From CAYPGJ01 sp964638515 (GTDB lineage: Bacteria > Planctomycetota > Phycisphaerae > Phycisphaerales > UBA1924): a stretch of 58,304 bases of DNA. Both the position numbers and the translations under genes were made by a program. Positions 24,822-34,495 of this stretch are shown in pieces. The DNA is taken from positions 1 to 58,304 of the forward strand of contig CAZWZL010000014.1 in NCBI GenBank assembly GCA_964638515.1. The letters are read 5' to 3'. The notes under the pieces are model-generated. The model worked only from the letters and a program-made list of their open reading frames with translations, was not told where the DNA came from and ran no database searches. The number at the start of each line of letters is the position of its first letter. The stretch's first letter is position 1.

Positions 24822-27800
24822 TCAGCCCGCCGCGCGTCCGAAGTGGCTGAGCACGATGTTCAGATCAAGAAAATCCACCCGCCCATCCCCGTTGACGTCG
24901 CCCCCGAGCCCCGCGCCCGTCTGCCCGAAGAACGACAGCACGATGTTGAGATCGAGGAAGTCGATGAACCCGTCCCGGTTCGCGTCCCCGTCGATCGCGC
25001 GATTCACACGCACCGCGATGCTCGGCGTCAGCGGTCCGCTCTCCGGCCCGCCGTCCGTCCCGCCCGCCATGGGGCGGATCGCCACGAGGTCTCGACGCCC
25101 GTCTCCCGAAATATCCCACGCGCGAACAAGCGTCGGCGCCGGCGCCGACGCCGGATTGGGCAAATCCGGCGCCTGCGAAAACGCCAACAGCGAGCCCTGG
25201 CTCACCTCGCTCCGCAGCACCCGCACCCGCCGATCCGAAACCGAGTCCGGCTTGGCCGCGACCGCAAGGTCCGGATCGTCATCCCCATCCAGATCCAGCG
25301 AAGCCACCGAAGTCGCCTCGCTCCCGATCTCAAGCGCCACCGGAGGTGAAAGCACGAGTCCCGAAGTCGATCCCTGGTTGCGCAGCACCACGACGCACGC
25401 CGTGTCCGCGCCCTGCACCACCGCAACGATCTCTCCGAACAGGTCCGTTGACGAAGCGGGGTTCAGGTTCCGAATCAAGACTTCCTTCACCTCGCCCAGC
25501 ACGCTGAAGCTCTGGGCCGGCGCGAACGTGATCACGCCGCCCGCCACCGGAGTCACGTTCTCGAGCACGAACAGCCGCCCGGTGGACCCCTCCGGCCCGT
25601 CCTGCAGCCCGCCTCCGCCTCCGACGGCAATGCCCGGGCGACGAAGGTCCTTGTCGTCGTCAAGATCGCCGATGTCGACACCGCGAGGGCTCGACGATGC
25701 GCCCAGCATCAACGGCGCCTGCTGCGTGAAGTCTCCGCCGCCCATGCCGCGGAGAATCGTCACGCTGCCACCCGTCTCGCTCGTCAGCGCCAGGTCCACC
25801 AGCCCGTCGTCGTTCAGGTCTCCGCCCGCCATGGAGGACAGGTCGCCCAAGCCCTGCACGGGCGCGCGCGGCGTGAACGAGCCCGTCACGCCGGACCCCG
25901 TCGTCTGCCAGTCATTGTTGTTGATGAACACGCGCAGCGAGCCGCTCGCGTCCGCCACCGCGATGTCCACGCCCGGGTTGCCATCCAGATCTTTGGCCAC
26001 CACGCCCACCGAAGCGTTGCCCACCGCGAGTTGCAGCGACGACCAGAATCCGAGAAACGTGCCGCTCCCATCCACGCCGCGCGAAAACAGCACGATCACC
26101 GCCCCCGGGCTCCCGGGCGTGATCAGCACCGCGTCGTCCAGCCCATCACCGTTGATGTCCGCGCCCACCGCGCCCTGAATCTCCGAAGGCGCGCTCGCCG
26201 CCTGCGCGCCCGGCACCGAAAGCCTCGGCGCCAACGACCCCACCTCCAGCGAAACCAGCGAGTTGTCCGCCGGCCCGCCGTACACCACGCGCATGAACCG
26301 ATCGTCCGGGAAGCCCGGCAGAAACGCCACATCGAACGTGGTTCCCGCGCGCGTCGCGCCCGTCACCACCGTCTTGCTGTACCCCGCCTCCGGCAGAAAC
26401 CCGTTCTGTAGCCGCACCCGCAACGCCCCGGCCAGCTGAGCGGCGCCCGATGCCGAAAGCTCACTCGCCTCACCGGCCCCCGCGCCCGAAAGGTCCACCG
26501 TCAGCCGACCCGACTCCGCCCCCGCCGAAGCGCCCGGAGGCAGCCCGATCTGCCGGTAATCCCCCAGCACTTCAATCCGGCCCCGCGTCGCGCTGCCGAT
26601 CGCGCTGCTCGGGTCCGGCCACACGTGCCCGAGATTGAACACATCACCGACGATCCTGCCATCCCCCCGCACTTCACCCTTGGACGCGATCGACGCTCCA
26701 CGATCCCCCATGATTCCGCTGAACGACAACTCCACGCGCCCCGTGCCCCCGAGACCGATCGTCGGCACGCTCACGCCCTCGCGCCACTCCGAAGCATCCA
26801 CCCGCACCACGCCCGTCGAGCCCGCGCCTCGCCCCACCACCGCGGAATTGAAACTGTTCGTCTGAAGCAACGCGTTCCCGCCGGACACCTCAACCGTGCC
26901 AACGCCCGCATCACCCACGATGAAGTCATCCACGTCCGCGAGGAACACCGCGCCCGACTGAACCGCGATCAGCCCCTGCGACCCGGCGTTCTGCCCGGCC
27001 ACGATGGCCCCGCTCGCGCCGACACCTTTCGTCGACTGCGCGCGCGCCCCCGGCCCCGTCACGCGCAGCGTGCCTTGCCCGCCCTGGCCAACCACCAGTT
27101 GTGTGCCCGCCCCGCCGAACAACATCTGCGCTCGATCTTCGATGATGGCCTCACCCTCTCCGTTGAGGCCGATCACCAGGTCGCCCGTTGAGGAGAATCG
27201 GACTCGCTGTCCCGACACGCGCAGCGTTCCGTCCGCGCCGATGTCCCGTCCAATGATGCCGGCCGTGGTGGCGAGCGTGGTCGTGGCGCTGGCCAGATTC
27301 GTGTTGATCACCCGCAGCACGCTGATCTCGCCACCGGATCCCCCGACCACGAGAGACGGGTCCTGCAGGTCGTCGGGCGCGAGCAGCGAGAGCCCCTGCA
27401 GCAGATTGAACGTCACGCTGTCCCAGCGCACATCCAGCGTGCGTGCCACCTGCGCCGAAGCCACGTTGATGTTCACGGGCCACGCCGGCGTGCCTCCGGG
27501 AAGCGCGGGATTGAAGCCGTCCCGCTCCACCACGATGGTGCTTTCAACGCCCGGGAGGCGATCGCACTCCCAGTTCACCATGTTGGAGTAGTTCCCCCCC
27601 GCGAACGTCTTCCAACGAGAGGTGCGAGGGCTCGCAAACCGCCATTCGCTCTGCGTCCGCCCCGACGCGATGCCGCCCCCAGCCGTATTGGCGCTCAGCG
27701 CGCCGCCGAACACCACGATTTCTGCGCGGTGCGTGTCCGCCGCCACCCCGTGCCGACGGATGCCCGGCGGCGCATCGCCGCTCGACGTACGGAGCGACCA

Positions 27801-29636
27801 TTGCTGCAGCCGATTGTCCCACTCCCACACCTCTGAATAAAGCACGCCCGCGTTCTGATCGTCCGCGATGCCGCCGATCATCACCGTCGTGTTCGTGCTG
27901 CCGTCGAACATCATCGCGTGTCGCTCGCGGGGCGCTGGCCATGTCCCGACCCCCGGCAACATCTGCGTCCACCCCAGCAGATTCGAATCCAGCCGGTAGA
28001 GCGTGCGGTGCTGCGAAATGCTCGGCGCCGTGCCCGCGGACGTGCGCCCACCCCAGGCCACAATCACGTTGTCCCGCGAGTCGTACGCCATCCCGTGCCC
28101 CGTCAATGGGCTGGGCAGCGTCCCCACCATCTGCCACTGACCCGTCACACCGTCCCACGCCCAGGTGTCCGTCGACGCGGCCCCGTTGGACAGCACTCCT
28201 CCCGCCAGCACCGTTTGTCCGACCCCCAGCGCGCCGCGCGCGTACACCATCGCGAAGTTCGTGCGTGCCGGCGGTGTCTGAGCCGAGGAGCGAGCCGTCC
28301 ACTGGGCCCCGTCCCACTCCCACATGCCCGCCGAAGCCAGTCCCCCGCCCTGCAGCCGACCACCAAACAGCACCACGCGCTGCGCTCGCTCGTCGTACAC
28401 CATGACATGCCCGTACCGCCCGCCCATCGCTCCGGGCGCGGCCACGAGCCGACGCGTCCAACCTGACGAATCCCGCGTCCACGTCTCCTGGCTCACGCTC
28501 CCCCCGGAAGACACGATGCCTCCGAACAGAACCACCTCTCGGTACACCGGGTCGTACGCCAACGCATGGCTTTCACGAGGCGACGGAGTGGTGAGATTGC
28601 GCCATCCCGTCGCCATCGACCACTCCCATGTCTCGTTGTTGGCCGAGGCCACGCCCCCGCCCGGGTTCGACCCGCCGAACAGCACCACCGCGCCTCGCGC
28701 ACTGTCGCGCGCCATGGCGTGACCCTCACGAGCCGTTGGCCCCGTGGGCGACGCGGGCTGCGCAATCGACCACGCCAGGCCGTTCCAGGCCCACACACTG
28801 GCATCCGTGGCCCCGGCGCCGCCGCCCCCGAACAGCACCGAAGATCCCCCGATCCCCACGCTCGGATCAAACAACATCATGCCGCGCGATCGGCCCGCCG
28901 GCCCGATCGGCGGGCCCTGATTCGAGAGCAGGCTCCACACGCTGCCGGCGCGTTCCCACGTCACGGCGCCGCCCTGCACCGAGAACAGCACGTGCCGCTG
29001 CCGAGCGGAGTCATACGACGACATGTGCTGGTGCCCGATGACGCTGCCCTGACCGGGCGTCACCGAGGTCGAGATCTGCGACCACACGCCCGCGACGCCG
29101 TCCCACGACCAGGAATCGCCGACGAAGTTTGAGTTGTCCTGGCCGCCGAACACGACCACCCGCTGCAACGCGCTGTCGTACACCATGGTGTGCCCGAACC
29201 GCGCGCTCGGACCCGTGGTCGAACGAAGCAGCCACGCGGCCCCGTCCCACTCCCACGTCTCACGGTTGTTTACGCCGCCGATCACCTGACCGCCGAACAG
29301 CACGACCCGCTGTCTGGCCAGGTCGTACGCCATCGCGCCATGCACCCGAGCGGTCGGCGCGATCGGAGTCGATGCCTGCCGCCACTTCAGACCGTCCCAC
29401 GTCCAGGTGTCGTTCAGGAGCACTCCGGTCGATTCCTGTCCCCCGAACATGACCGTTCGGCCCCTCGCGGCGTCGAACGCCAGGTGGTGGTCGGCCCGGG
29501 CAGAGGGGATGGACGAAAGCTCCCAGGACCCCGCGCAGGGCGTCCCGGCCGCCCGAGCGGAAGGGCTGGAAACCGCCACCAGCAGAGTTCCCAGAAGGCC
29601 CGCAAATCCTCGGCTCGTGCGCATGCACGTGGTCAT
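24822..29636 (-). CDS. Giant secreted kelch/FG-GAP protein with C-terminal dockerin
   Basis: A 1604-residue exported mosaic protein. After a signal peptide (GLLGTLLVAVSSPSARA), residues about 45-690 are kelch repeats with the recurrent pattern H-x-Hydrophobic-AYD...VVLFGG and WEWDGxxW, making one or two beta-propellers. Residues about 690-1135 are a Gly/Val-rich beta-helical region with motifs such as LVVGQGGQGTLRV and IVGDAGVGTVEV, like passenger domains of autotransporters. Residues about 1135-1545 are FG-GAP/VCBS repeats with calcium-binding DINGDGLDD and DLDGDDDPD loops. The end is a paired dockerin-like domain (GDANRDGFIDFLDLN, GDVNGDGRVDFLDLN) without flanking cysteines. AGGA lies eight bases before the ATG. 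A surface adhesion or carbohydrate-binding role is plausible; function is unknown. Confidence 0.85.
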   Translation of the reverse strand: MTTCMRTSRGFAGLLGTLLVAVSSPSARAAGTPCAGSWELSSIPSARADHHLAFDAARGRTVMFGGQESTGVLLNDTWTWDGLKWRQASTPIAPTARVHGAMAYDLARQRVVLFGGQVIGGVNNRETWEWDGAAWLLRSTTGPSARFGHTMVYDSALQRVVVFGGQDNSNFVGDSWSWDGVAGVWSQISTSVTPGQGSVIGHQHMSSYDSARQRHVLFSVQGGAVTWERAGSVWSLLSNQGPPIGPAGRSRGMMLFDPSVGIGGSSVLFGGGGAGATDASVWAWNGLAWSIAQPASPTGPTAREGHAMARDSARGAVVLFGGSNPGGGVASANNETWEWSMATGWRNLTTPSPRESHALAYDPVYREVVLFGGIVSSGGSVSQETWTRDSSGWTRRLVAAPGAMGGRYGHVMVYDERAQRVVLFGGRLQGGGLASAGMWEWDGAQWTARSSAQTPPARTNFAMVYARGALGVGQTVLAGGVLSNGAASTDTWAWDGVTGQWQMVGTLPSPLTGHGMAYDSRDNVIVAWGGRTSAGTAPSISQHRTLYRLDSNLLGWTQMLPGVGTWPAPRERHAMMFDGSTNTTVMIGGIADDQNAGVLYSEVWEWDNRLQQWSLRTSSGDAPPGIRRHGVAADTHRAEIVVFGGALSANTAGGGIASGRTQSEWRFASPRTSRWKTFAGGNYSNMVNWECDRLPGVESTIVVERDGFNPALPGGTPAWPVNINVASAQVARTLDVRWDSVTFNLLQGLSLLAPDDLQDPSLVVGGSGGEISVLRVINTNLASATTTLATTAGIIGRDIGADGTLRVSGQRVRFSSTGDLVIGLNGEGEAIIEDRAQMLFGGAGTQLVVGQGGQGTLRVTGPGARAQSTKGVGASGAIVAGQNAGSQGLIAVQSGAVFLADVDDFIVGDAGVGTVEVSGGNALLQTNSFNSAVVGRGAGSTGVVRVDASEWREGVSVPTIGLGGTGRVELSFSGIMGDRGASIASKGEVRGDGRIVGDVFNLGHVWPDPSSAIGSATRGRIEVLGDYRQIGLPPGASAGAESGRLTVDLSGAGAGEASELSASGAAQLAGALRVRLQNGFLPEAGYSKTVVTGATRAGTTFDVAFLPGFPDDRFMRVVYGGPADNSLVSLEVGSLAPRLSVPGAQAASAPSEIQGAVGADINGDGLDDAVLITPGSPGAVIVLFSRGVDGSGTFLGFWSSLQLAVGNASVGVVAKDLDGNPGVDIAVADASGSLRVFINNNDWQTTGSGVTGSFTPRAPVQGLGDLSSMAGGDLNDDGLVDLALTSETGGSVTILRGMGGGDFTQQAPLMLGASSSPRGVDIGDLDDDKDLRRPGIAVGGGGGLQDGPEGSTGRLFVLENVTPVAGGVITFAPAQSFSVLGEVKEVLIRNLNPASSTDLFGEIVAVVQGADTACVVVLRNQGSTSGLVLSPPVALEIGSEATSVASLDLDGDDDPDLAVAAKPDSVSDRRVRVLRSEVSQGSLLAFSQAPDLPNPASAPAPTLVRAWDISGDGRRDLVAIRPMAGGTDGGPESGPLTPSIAVRVNRAIDGDANRDGFIDFLDLNIVLSFFGQTGAGLGGDVNGDGRVDFLDLNIVLSHFGRAAG

Positions 29637-29799
29637 ATCAGGTTCCTTTCCGCACTCGGGTCAACAACTCTGTGCGTCATTCAAAGAGAGACAGCGGCGC
29701 GTCCGGCAGAGGCGGAATCCCGTCCGGAGTCCGACAAGGTACCCCCCGGAGCGGGCAGGGCCAAGTAAAAACGTGGTGTTTGGTCCGATGCGGCCCGAT

Positions 29800-32700
29800 T
29801 CAGGGTGCGACGCGAGCTTGTTCGATCGCTGCGCGGAGGCGTGCGTCTGGCGAACCTGCGGGCGCGCGGGCGATGAGGGCCAGAGCGTCGGCCAGCGTCG
29901 CGTCGGCGGAGGAGGGGTCGCCGGCGGCGCGCTGGGCCGTCGAGAGCGCCCACAAGACTCGGGCGGAAGGTCCGGGCGCGGCGTCTCGGGCCTGGTTGGC
30001 AGCGGCGAGCGCGGCGGTCGCGTCGGTCGCGGCGAGCACCATGGCGAGGCCTGCGAGCGTTTCGGCGTGGGACGCGCGGGCCGAGCGGGACGAGCCCTCG
30101 GCTTTGGCCGCGGCTTCGGTGACCTTGAGGATCGCATCGAATGCTTCGCGCGCGTCGGCGGGCTGGTCGGCGAGCAGGCGCGACCATGCGAGCGCGAGGC
30201 CGGCGTCGGCGAGGATGGCGATGCCGGTTGCGTCATCGGGGGCGGCGTCGGCGAGCGTGCGCGCGTTGTCGTACGCGGCGCGAAGCTCGTTGAGCCCGGT
30301 GGCGGGCGATTCGGCCCATCGCGTGAGCGCGATGGCCGAGACGATTTCGGCGGCGGCCAACTGATGGCTTCGGCGCTGCGGGTCAGCGGCGAGCAGTGTG
30401 GACGAGACTTCGTTGGCCGCGATGAGCTCGGCGAGTGCGTCGCGGGAGCGGCCCAGTTGGAGCATGGCCTTGGCTGACGCGAGGCGGGCGTCGCGGAGGG
30501 ATTCGTTGCACACGCGATCGCTGGGGGCTGTGCGGACGGCGTCCTGCGCATTGCCGACGGCGGCGCGATACTCCCTGAGAGCCTCTTCGATGCGGTCGGC
30601 GTCGAGTTGCGCGTCGGCGAGGCGTTTCTGCGCGATGGACAGGTCGCGCGGCCCACGGATGTTGTCGGGCATGGCGTCGCGGACGGCCTTGGCCCGCGCG
30701 ACGGCGTCACGGAGCGTGGTGATGGCTTCCTCGGTGTCTCCCCGCTCGCTGAGGAAGGAGCCGAGAGTGAGCAGGCCGATCATCACGTCTCTCGGAGCGC
30801 GAACGCTTTCGTTTCTCGGCTCGGTCGGCGCGGACTCCTGCTCCAGGATCTTCAGTCGGATGGCCACGCTCTCGCGCATGGTCTGCACGGCGCCGTCGAG
30901 ATCGCCGAGATCGGCGCTGAGCTGCGCGAAGCGGCCGAGCGCGGTGGACAGGTCGCGCGCCTCGGCCGGGTCGGTTGGTTCGGCGCCGATGAGTTCACGT
31001 CGGATCGCGAACGATTCCTGATACGCGTCCCGGGCGCCCTTGAAATCGGCGGCGGCGCGGAGAAGGTCGCCCTGCTTGAGCAGCGCAGCGGCGAGCACGC
31101 GTTTGGAGAGCACGTCGCGCTTGCCGCCGGCCAGCGATTGGCGGGCCATGTCGGCGGCGCGGGCGTACGTTGCGCGCGCCGTTTCCGCGTCGAGCGCGGC
31201 GTTCTGCGCGTCGGCCAGAGCGAGGAGGGCGGCGGCGAGGTCGGACCGGAGCTTGGGGTCGGGATCGGCTTCCAGGAGCGGGGTGAGGAGGCGAACGGAC
31301 TCGGTGTAGGAGGCCAGCGCTTCTTCGGGTTTGCCGACGCTCGGTCCTCGGATGCCGCCCTGCACGTCGCCGAGCACGCCGTGCGCCGCGGCGAGGGTTC
31401 TCGCGGCGGCGGGCGAGGTCGGCGCGTCGTCTGCGAGCGCCTGGAGGGAGTCACGAACGTCCTTGACGAACATCTCTCGGCGCGCGGTCGAGGAGCGGAA
31501 GGAATCGATCTCGTTGAAGACCCGGAGGAGCAGCCCGGACATCTGCGTCATGCCGCCGGCGATGCGATCGGCGCGATCGCGCTCCTGCACGGCGAGGTTG
31601 CGTTGCCACGTCATTCCCGCGAGGCCGATGGCGAGGGCGAGGGCGATGGCGGCGGCCGCGGCGACAGACACGCGATTGCGCACAATGAATTTTCGAGCGC
31701 GATAGATGGGCGAATCCGGCCGGGCATCGACGGGGTGGCCGTTGAGGTGGCGTTGGAGGTCTTCGGAGAGGGCGAGAGCGGAGGCGTATCTGCGCTGCGG
31801 CTCCTTGCGCATGGCCATGAGCACGATGTTGTCGATGTCTCCGGTGAGACGTCGGCGGAGTCGTTCGGGCCGGCCCTCGCGCGTGCGAGAGACTTCGACG
31901 GGGCCGAGCGTGCGTGTTGCGGTGGCGGCGCCGGGGCCGGCGGTTCCCGTGGGGTCGGGCACTTCTTCGACTCGGGTGACGGCGGCGCTGGGGCGCTCGG
32001 GCTCGACTTCGCAGATGACTCGAACAACTTCCTGGAGGACGCGGGTCTTGATGCGGTAGGGGCGGTGGCCGGTGAGGAGTTCGTAGAGCAGCACGCCGAG
32101 GGAGTAGACGTCGGAGGCGGTGGTGAGCGGGTCTCCCCGGACCTGCTCGGGGCTCGCGTACTCGGGGGTCATGAGGCGGAGCTCGGGCGCGGTGGGGGCC
32201 TGCGTGAAGGCGAGCAGGTCGGGGTTGAGGAGTTTGGCGATGCCGAAGTCGAGGAGCTTCACTTCGCCGGCCGAGGTGACGAGGATGTTTGAGGGCTTGA
32301 GATCGCGGTGCACGACGAGGTTCTGGTGGGCGTAGTGCACCGCGGCGCACACGGTTCGGAACAGGTCGAGGCGTTCGGAGATCTTGAGCCGGTGGGTGTC
32401 GCAGTGCTTGTCGAGCGGCAGGCCTTCGACGTATTCGACAACGAAGAACGGTCGGCCGTCGTCGGTCTGCCCGCCGTCGAGCAGGCGGGCGATGTTGGGG
32501 TGGTTCATGGCGCCGAGGACCTGGCGCTCCTGATCGAAGCGCTTCAGGATGTCCTCGGAGTCCATGCCTTTGCGGATGACCTTGATGGCGACGCGTTTGT
32601 GGAATCGGTCATCGTCGCGGACGGCGAGATAGACCATGCCCATGCCGCCGCGTCCGAGTTCCCGGAGGACGCGGTAGTCGCCGATGCGCTCCGGAGGGGC

Positions 32701-32817
32701 CTCGTCGGTGCGTTCGAACATGCGTCGGGAGGACGCGGAGCCCGAGCCGGAGCTTGACGGGGATGATGGCGCAGTGGCGGACGTTTCGTTTGGATCGTGA
32801 TGCCGAGGGTTGTCCAT
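29800..32817 (-). CDS. Membrane Ser/Thr protein kinase with C-terminal TPR sensor region
   Basis: A 1005-residue Hanks-type kinase. The N-terminal catalytic domain (residues about 46-330) has the P-loop GRGGMG (55-60), the ATP-binding Lys79 in AIK, the catalytic HRDLKPSN (170-177) and DFG (190-192), so it should be active. An inserted Pro/Arg/Thr-rich stretch follows the activation segment. One transmembrane helix is at about residues 378-396 (VAAAAAIALALAIGLAG). The following 600 residues are all-helical with TPR-like repeats (ALASYTESVRLL, ARDAYQESFAIRREL), outside the membrane if topology is standard. AGGAG lies eight bases before the ATG at 32817. It is divergent from an ECF-type sigma factor gene, a pairing seen repeatedly in planctomycetes. 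Its substrate may include that sigma factor, which is inference. Confidence 0.88.
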   Translation of the reverse strand: MDNPRHHDPNETSATAPSSPSSSGSGSASSRRMFERTDEAPPERIGDYRVLRELGRGGMGMVYLAVRDDDRFHKRVAIKVIRKGMDSEDILKRFDQERQVLGAMNHPNIARLLDGGQTDDGRPFFVVEYVEGLPLDKHCDTHRLKISERLDLFRTVCAAVHYAHQNLVVHRDLKPSNILVTSAGEVKLLDFGIAKLLNPDLLAFTQAPTAPELRLMTPEYASPEQVRGDPLTTASDVYSLGVLLYELLTGHRPYRIKTRVLQEVVRVICEVEPERPSAAVTRVEEVPDPTGTAGPGAATATRTLGPVEVSRTREGRPERLRRRLTGDIDNIVLMAMRKEPQRRYASALALSEDLQRHLNGHPVDARPDSPIYRARKFIVRNRVSVAAAAAIALALAIGLAGMTWQRNLAVQERDRADRIAGGMTQMSGLLLRVFNEIDSFRSSTARREMFVKDVRDSLQALADDAPTSPAAARTLAAAHGVLGDVQGGIRGPSVGKPEEALASYTESVRLLTPLLEADPDPKLRSDLAAALLALADAQNAALDAETARATYARAADMARQSLAGGKRDVLSKRVLAAALLKQGDLLRAAADFKGARDAYQESFAIRRELIGAEPTDPAEARDLSTALGRFAQLSADLGDLDGAVQTMRESVAIRLKILEQESAPTEPRNESVRAPRDVMIGLLTLGSFLSERGDTEEAITTLRDAVARAKAVRDAMPDNIRGPRDLSIAQKRLADAQLDADRIEEALREYRAAVGNAQDAVRTAPSDRVCNESLRDARLASAKAMLQLGRSRDALAELIAANEVSSTLLAADPQRRSHQLAAAEIVSAIALTRWAESPATGLNELRAAYDNARTLADAAPDDATGIAILADAGLALAWSRLLADQPADAREAFDAILKVTEAAAKAEGSSRSARASHAETLAGLAMVLAATDATAALAAANQARDAAPGPSARVLWALSTAQRAAGDPSSADATLADALALIARAPAGSPDARLRAAIEQARVAP

Positions 32818-32997
32818 GGCGAGGCTCCTGCCGGGGGGGAGAGAGACTCCGGTCGCGTTGTGGGGCGCGCCCGCGGCGAAGAAGGGTCTCAATCGCCTCT
32901 GGGGTCGTTGGGTGTTCTCGGCGGAGGCAGGGCCGGCAACTGGGGCGGGAACCTCCCAGAGAAAATGTATCCGGGTCGCGCGCATGGGGCGCGGGCT

Positions 32998-33035
32998 GAT
33001 CTCTCTTTGGGCCTTGGGGAGGCCAGAGAGAGATC
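32998..33035. other. Long inverted repeat between kinase and sigma factor genes
   Basis: GATCTCTCT (32998-33006) pairs with AGAGAGATC (33027-33035), and the inner TTGG-CC/GGCCAG pairs extend the stem to about 14 bp with one bulge and a seven-base loop. No T-tract follows. Its position suggests an operator or a leader-RNA structure. Confidence 0.5.
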
Positions 33036-33144
33036 GAGCGCGGGGGGACTGGAGGCCGTCATGCTCGTCAAGGACGCCGCCGTGGTGAGAGGGGGGCGAC
33101 GAGGGCGGGATTCGGCGCGCGTGGCCGGCCGTCCGAAGGGGAGA

Positions 33145-33173
33145 TTGTCCGCGGATAGCGCACGAGGTATACG
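33145..33173 (+). promoter_or_regulatory. Candidate promoter of the ECF-type sigma factor gene
   Basis: TTGTCC (33145-33150), a 17-bp spacer and TATACG (33168-33173) lie 22 bp before the ATG at 33196. Each hexamer matches the housekeeping consensus at four of six positions and the spacer is optimal. The resulting leader would be about 16 bases and would include the AAGGA ribosome site. Confidence 0.45.
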
Positions 33174-33195
33174 GGGCGGTTCCAAGGACCACGAG

Positions 33196-33912
33196 ATGGA
33201 TGGAAGCACCACGGAGCACGCGTCGAGTTCTCGCCCGGACCATTTTCCGCCGACGCTGCGCACATGGCTCTGCGGGGTGGTGGGGCGGGGTGATGAGGGG
33301 ATCAAGGAGGCCGCGCGCCACGTGATGGACGTGTACGCCTGGCCGCTGTCGGTCTATTTCCGCGGTAGCACGTTTCGCTGGCTCGGGGAGCCGGACGATG
33401 TCGTGCGGGGCTTCTTTGCGGATCGCCTGGGTCGGGAGGAGTTTTTCGAGAGGTGGCTGGAGAGCGACCGGCGGTTGCGCCATTGGCTGATCGTGGCGTT
33501 CAAGCACTATCTGTTCGAGACCTCACGAGCGCGGAGGCGTGATGGGCGCGTGGCGGGGGCGGGCGCGCTGGAGGAGCCTCCCTCGGGTGATGCTCACGGG
33601 GAGAGCCTGCAGGGATTCTGGCGCGAGATCGCCCGGAGTGTGGTGGGCCGAGCCATGGATCGCGCGGAGGCGAGTTGTGCCGCGGACAAGCTCGAGGAGC
33701 ATTGGGTGGTGTTCCGTCGTCACATGGTGGACGGGGCGTCGTACGCGGAGATCGAGAAGGAACGCGGGATTCCTGCGGCGCGGGCGGCGGTCATGGCCCG
33801 GACCGCGGGGAATCGGTTTCGCATCGCGCTGCGGGAGGGCGTGGCGTGGCCCGGCGCAAGCGAAGGGGACATCGACCAGGAAATCGCATCGCTGATGGAG
33901 GACTTGTCGTGA
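33196..33912 (+). CDS. Divergent ECF-type RNA polymerase sigma factor
   Basis: A 238-residue protein with the two-domain layout of sigma-70-like ECF factors. The N-terminal half (DVYAWPLSVYFR, DDVVRGFFADRL, RHWLIVAFKHYLFETSRARRRD) fits region 2, which binds core polymerase and the -10 element. The C-terminal half (VFRRHMVDGASYAEIEKERGIPAARAAVMARTAGNRFRIAL) fits the region 4 helix-turn-helix. It ends in an acidic tail, DIDQEIASLMEDLS. Sequence similarity to classical ECF factors is low, so some doubt remains. The ATG at 33196 has AAGGA nine bases upstream; the frame is open further upstream without homology. It is divergent from the Ser/Thr kinase and overlaps the next gene by four bases, so kinase, sigma factor and small protein probably form one signalling unit. 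Confidence 0.7.
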   Translation: MDGSTTEHASSSRPDHFPPTLRTWLCGVVGRGDEGIKEAARHVMDVYAWPLSVYFRGSTFRWLGEPDDVVRGFFADRLGREEFFERWLESDRRLRHWLIVAFKHYLFETSRARRRDGRVAGAGALEEPPSGDAHGESLQGFWREIARSVVGRAMDRAEASCAADKLEEHWVVFRRHMVDGASYAEIEKERGIPAARAAVMARTAGNRFRIALREGVAWPGASEGDIDQEIASLMEDLS

Positions 33913-34412
33913 CGATGCACGGGGTCGGCGGAAGAGCATCTCCGGGACCATCGAACGAGCCGCCCGCCGTGAGCGCGGCGCAGGCCACCGCGTTGCTCAA
34001 ATACGGGATGGAGCGGGCGGCGCGACCCGTGGACGGGGTGATCGAGCGGCTGCGGGCATCGGGTGGGGCGACGTGGGCTGAGCGTCGGGTCCGGGAGGTG
34101 CTGCGTGGCTCGCTCGCGGCATCCACGTCGGAGATCGATGATCTGCTGGGCGGGCGGGTTTCGTTGGAGGACCTTGAGCGCGTGAAGTCGTGGTGCAAGC
34201 GGACGGTGGCGCGTTGCCCTTCCGAGAGCGATGACAGCCGCGGGGCGCTGCTGGGGTATTTCCTCGTGCTGGCGAGCGCGAGCGCGCATTTCGGCGCGTG
34301 CCTGACTGAGCGGGGGAAGGGGGAGGTGAGTGAGGCGTTGGTGGACCTGAGCGAGGCATTGCCCGCGTCGTGGCGCGGTGTCGCGCGGAGCGGCGCGGAA
34401 CGGCTGATCTGA
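33909..34412 (+). CDS. Small helical protein translationally coupled to the sigma factor
   Basis: A 167-residue protein of unknown function. The GTG start at 33909 overlaps the sigma factor stop as GTGA, with GGAGGA six bases before it; an ATG at 33915 is the alternative. Overlap and spacing point to translational coupling. The sequence is mostly helical and shows no signal peptide and no clear membrane helix: about residues 30-60 (LKYGMERAARPVDGVIERLR) and 115-150 (LGYFLVLASASAHFGACL, VSEALVDLSEAL). No anti-sigma zinc motif (HxxxCxxC) is visible. Position suggests a partner or modulator of the sigma factor; that is inference from context only. Confidence 0.6.
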   Translation: MTMHGVGGRASPGPSNEPPAVSAAQATALLKYGMERAARPVDGVIERLRASGGATWAERRVREVLRGSLAASTSEIDDLLGGRVSLEDLERVKSWCKRTVARCPSESDDSRGALLGYFLVLASASAHFGACLTERGKGEVSEALVDLSEALPASWRGVARSGAERLI

Positions 34413-34495
34413 ACGAGCCGGCGCAATGAAAGGCTCCGACGAGCGCGGGGTTCACGGCTCGTCGGAGCGAACAGGGCGCGGACGATCATGGTCCG

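Larger units (their letters stand above)
32818..33195. other. Divergent control region between kinase and sigma factor genes
   Basis: No gene. It contains a long imperfect hairpin (32998-33035) and a promoter candidate for the sigma factor gene (33145-33173). The kinase promoter was not located. Confidence 0.5.
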
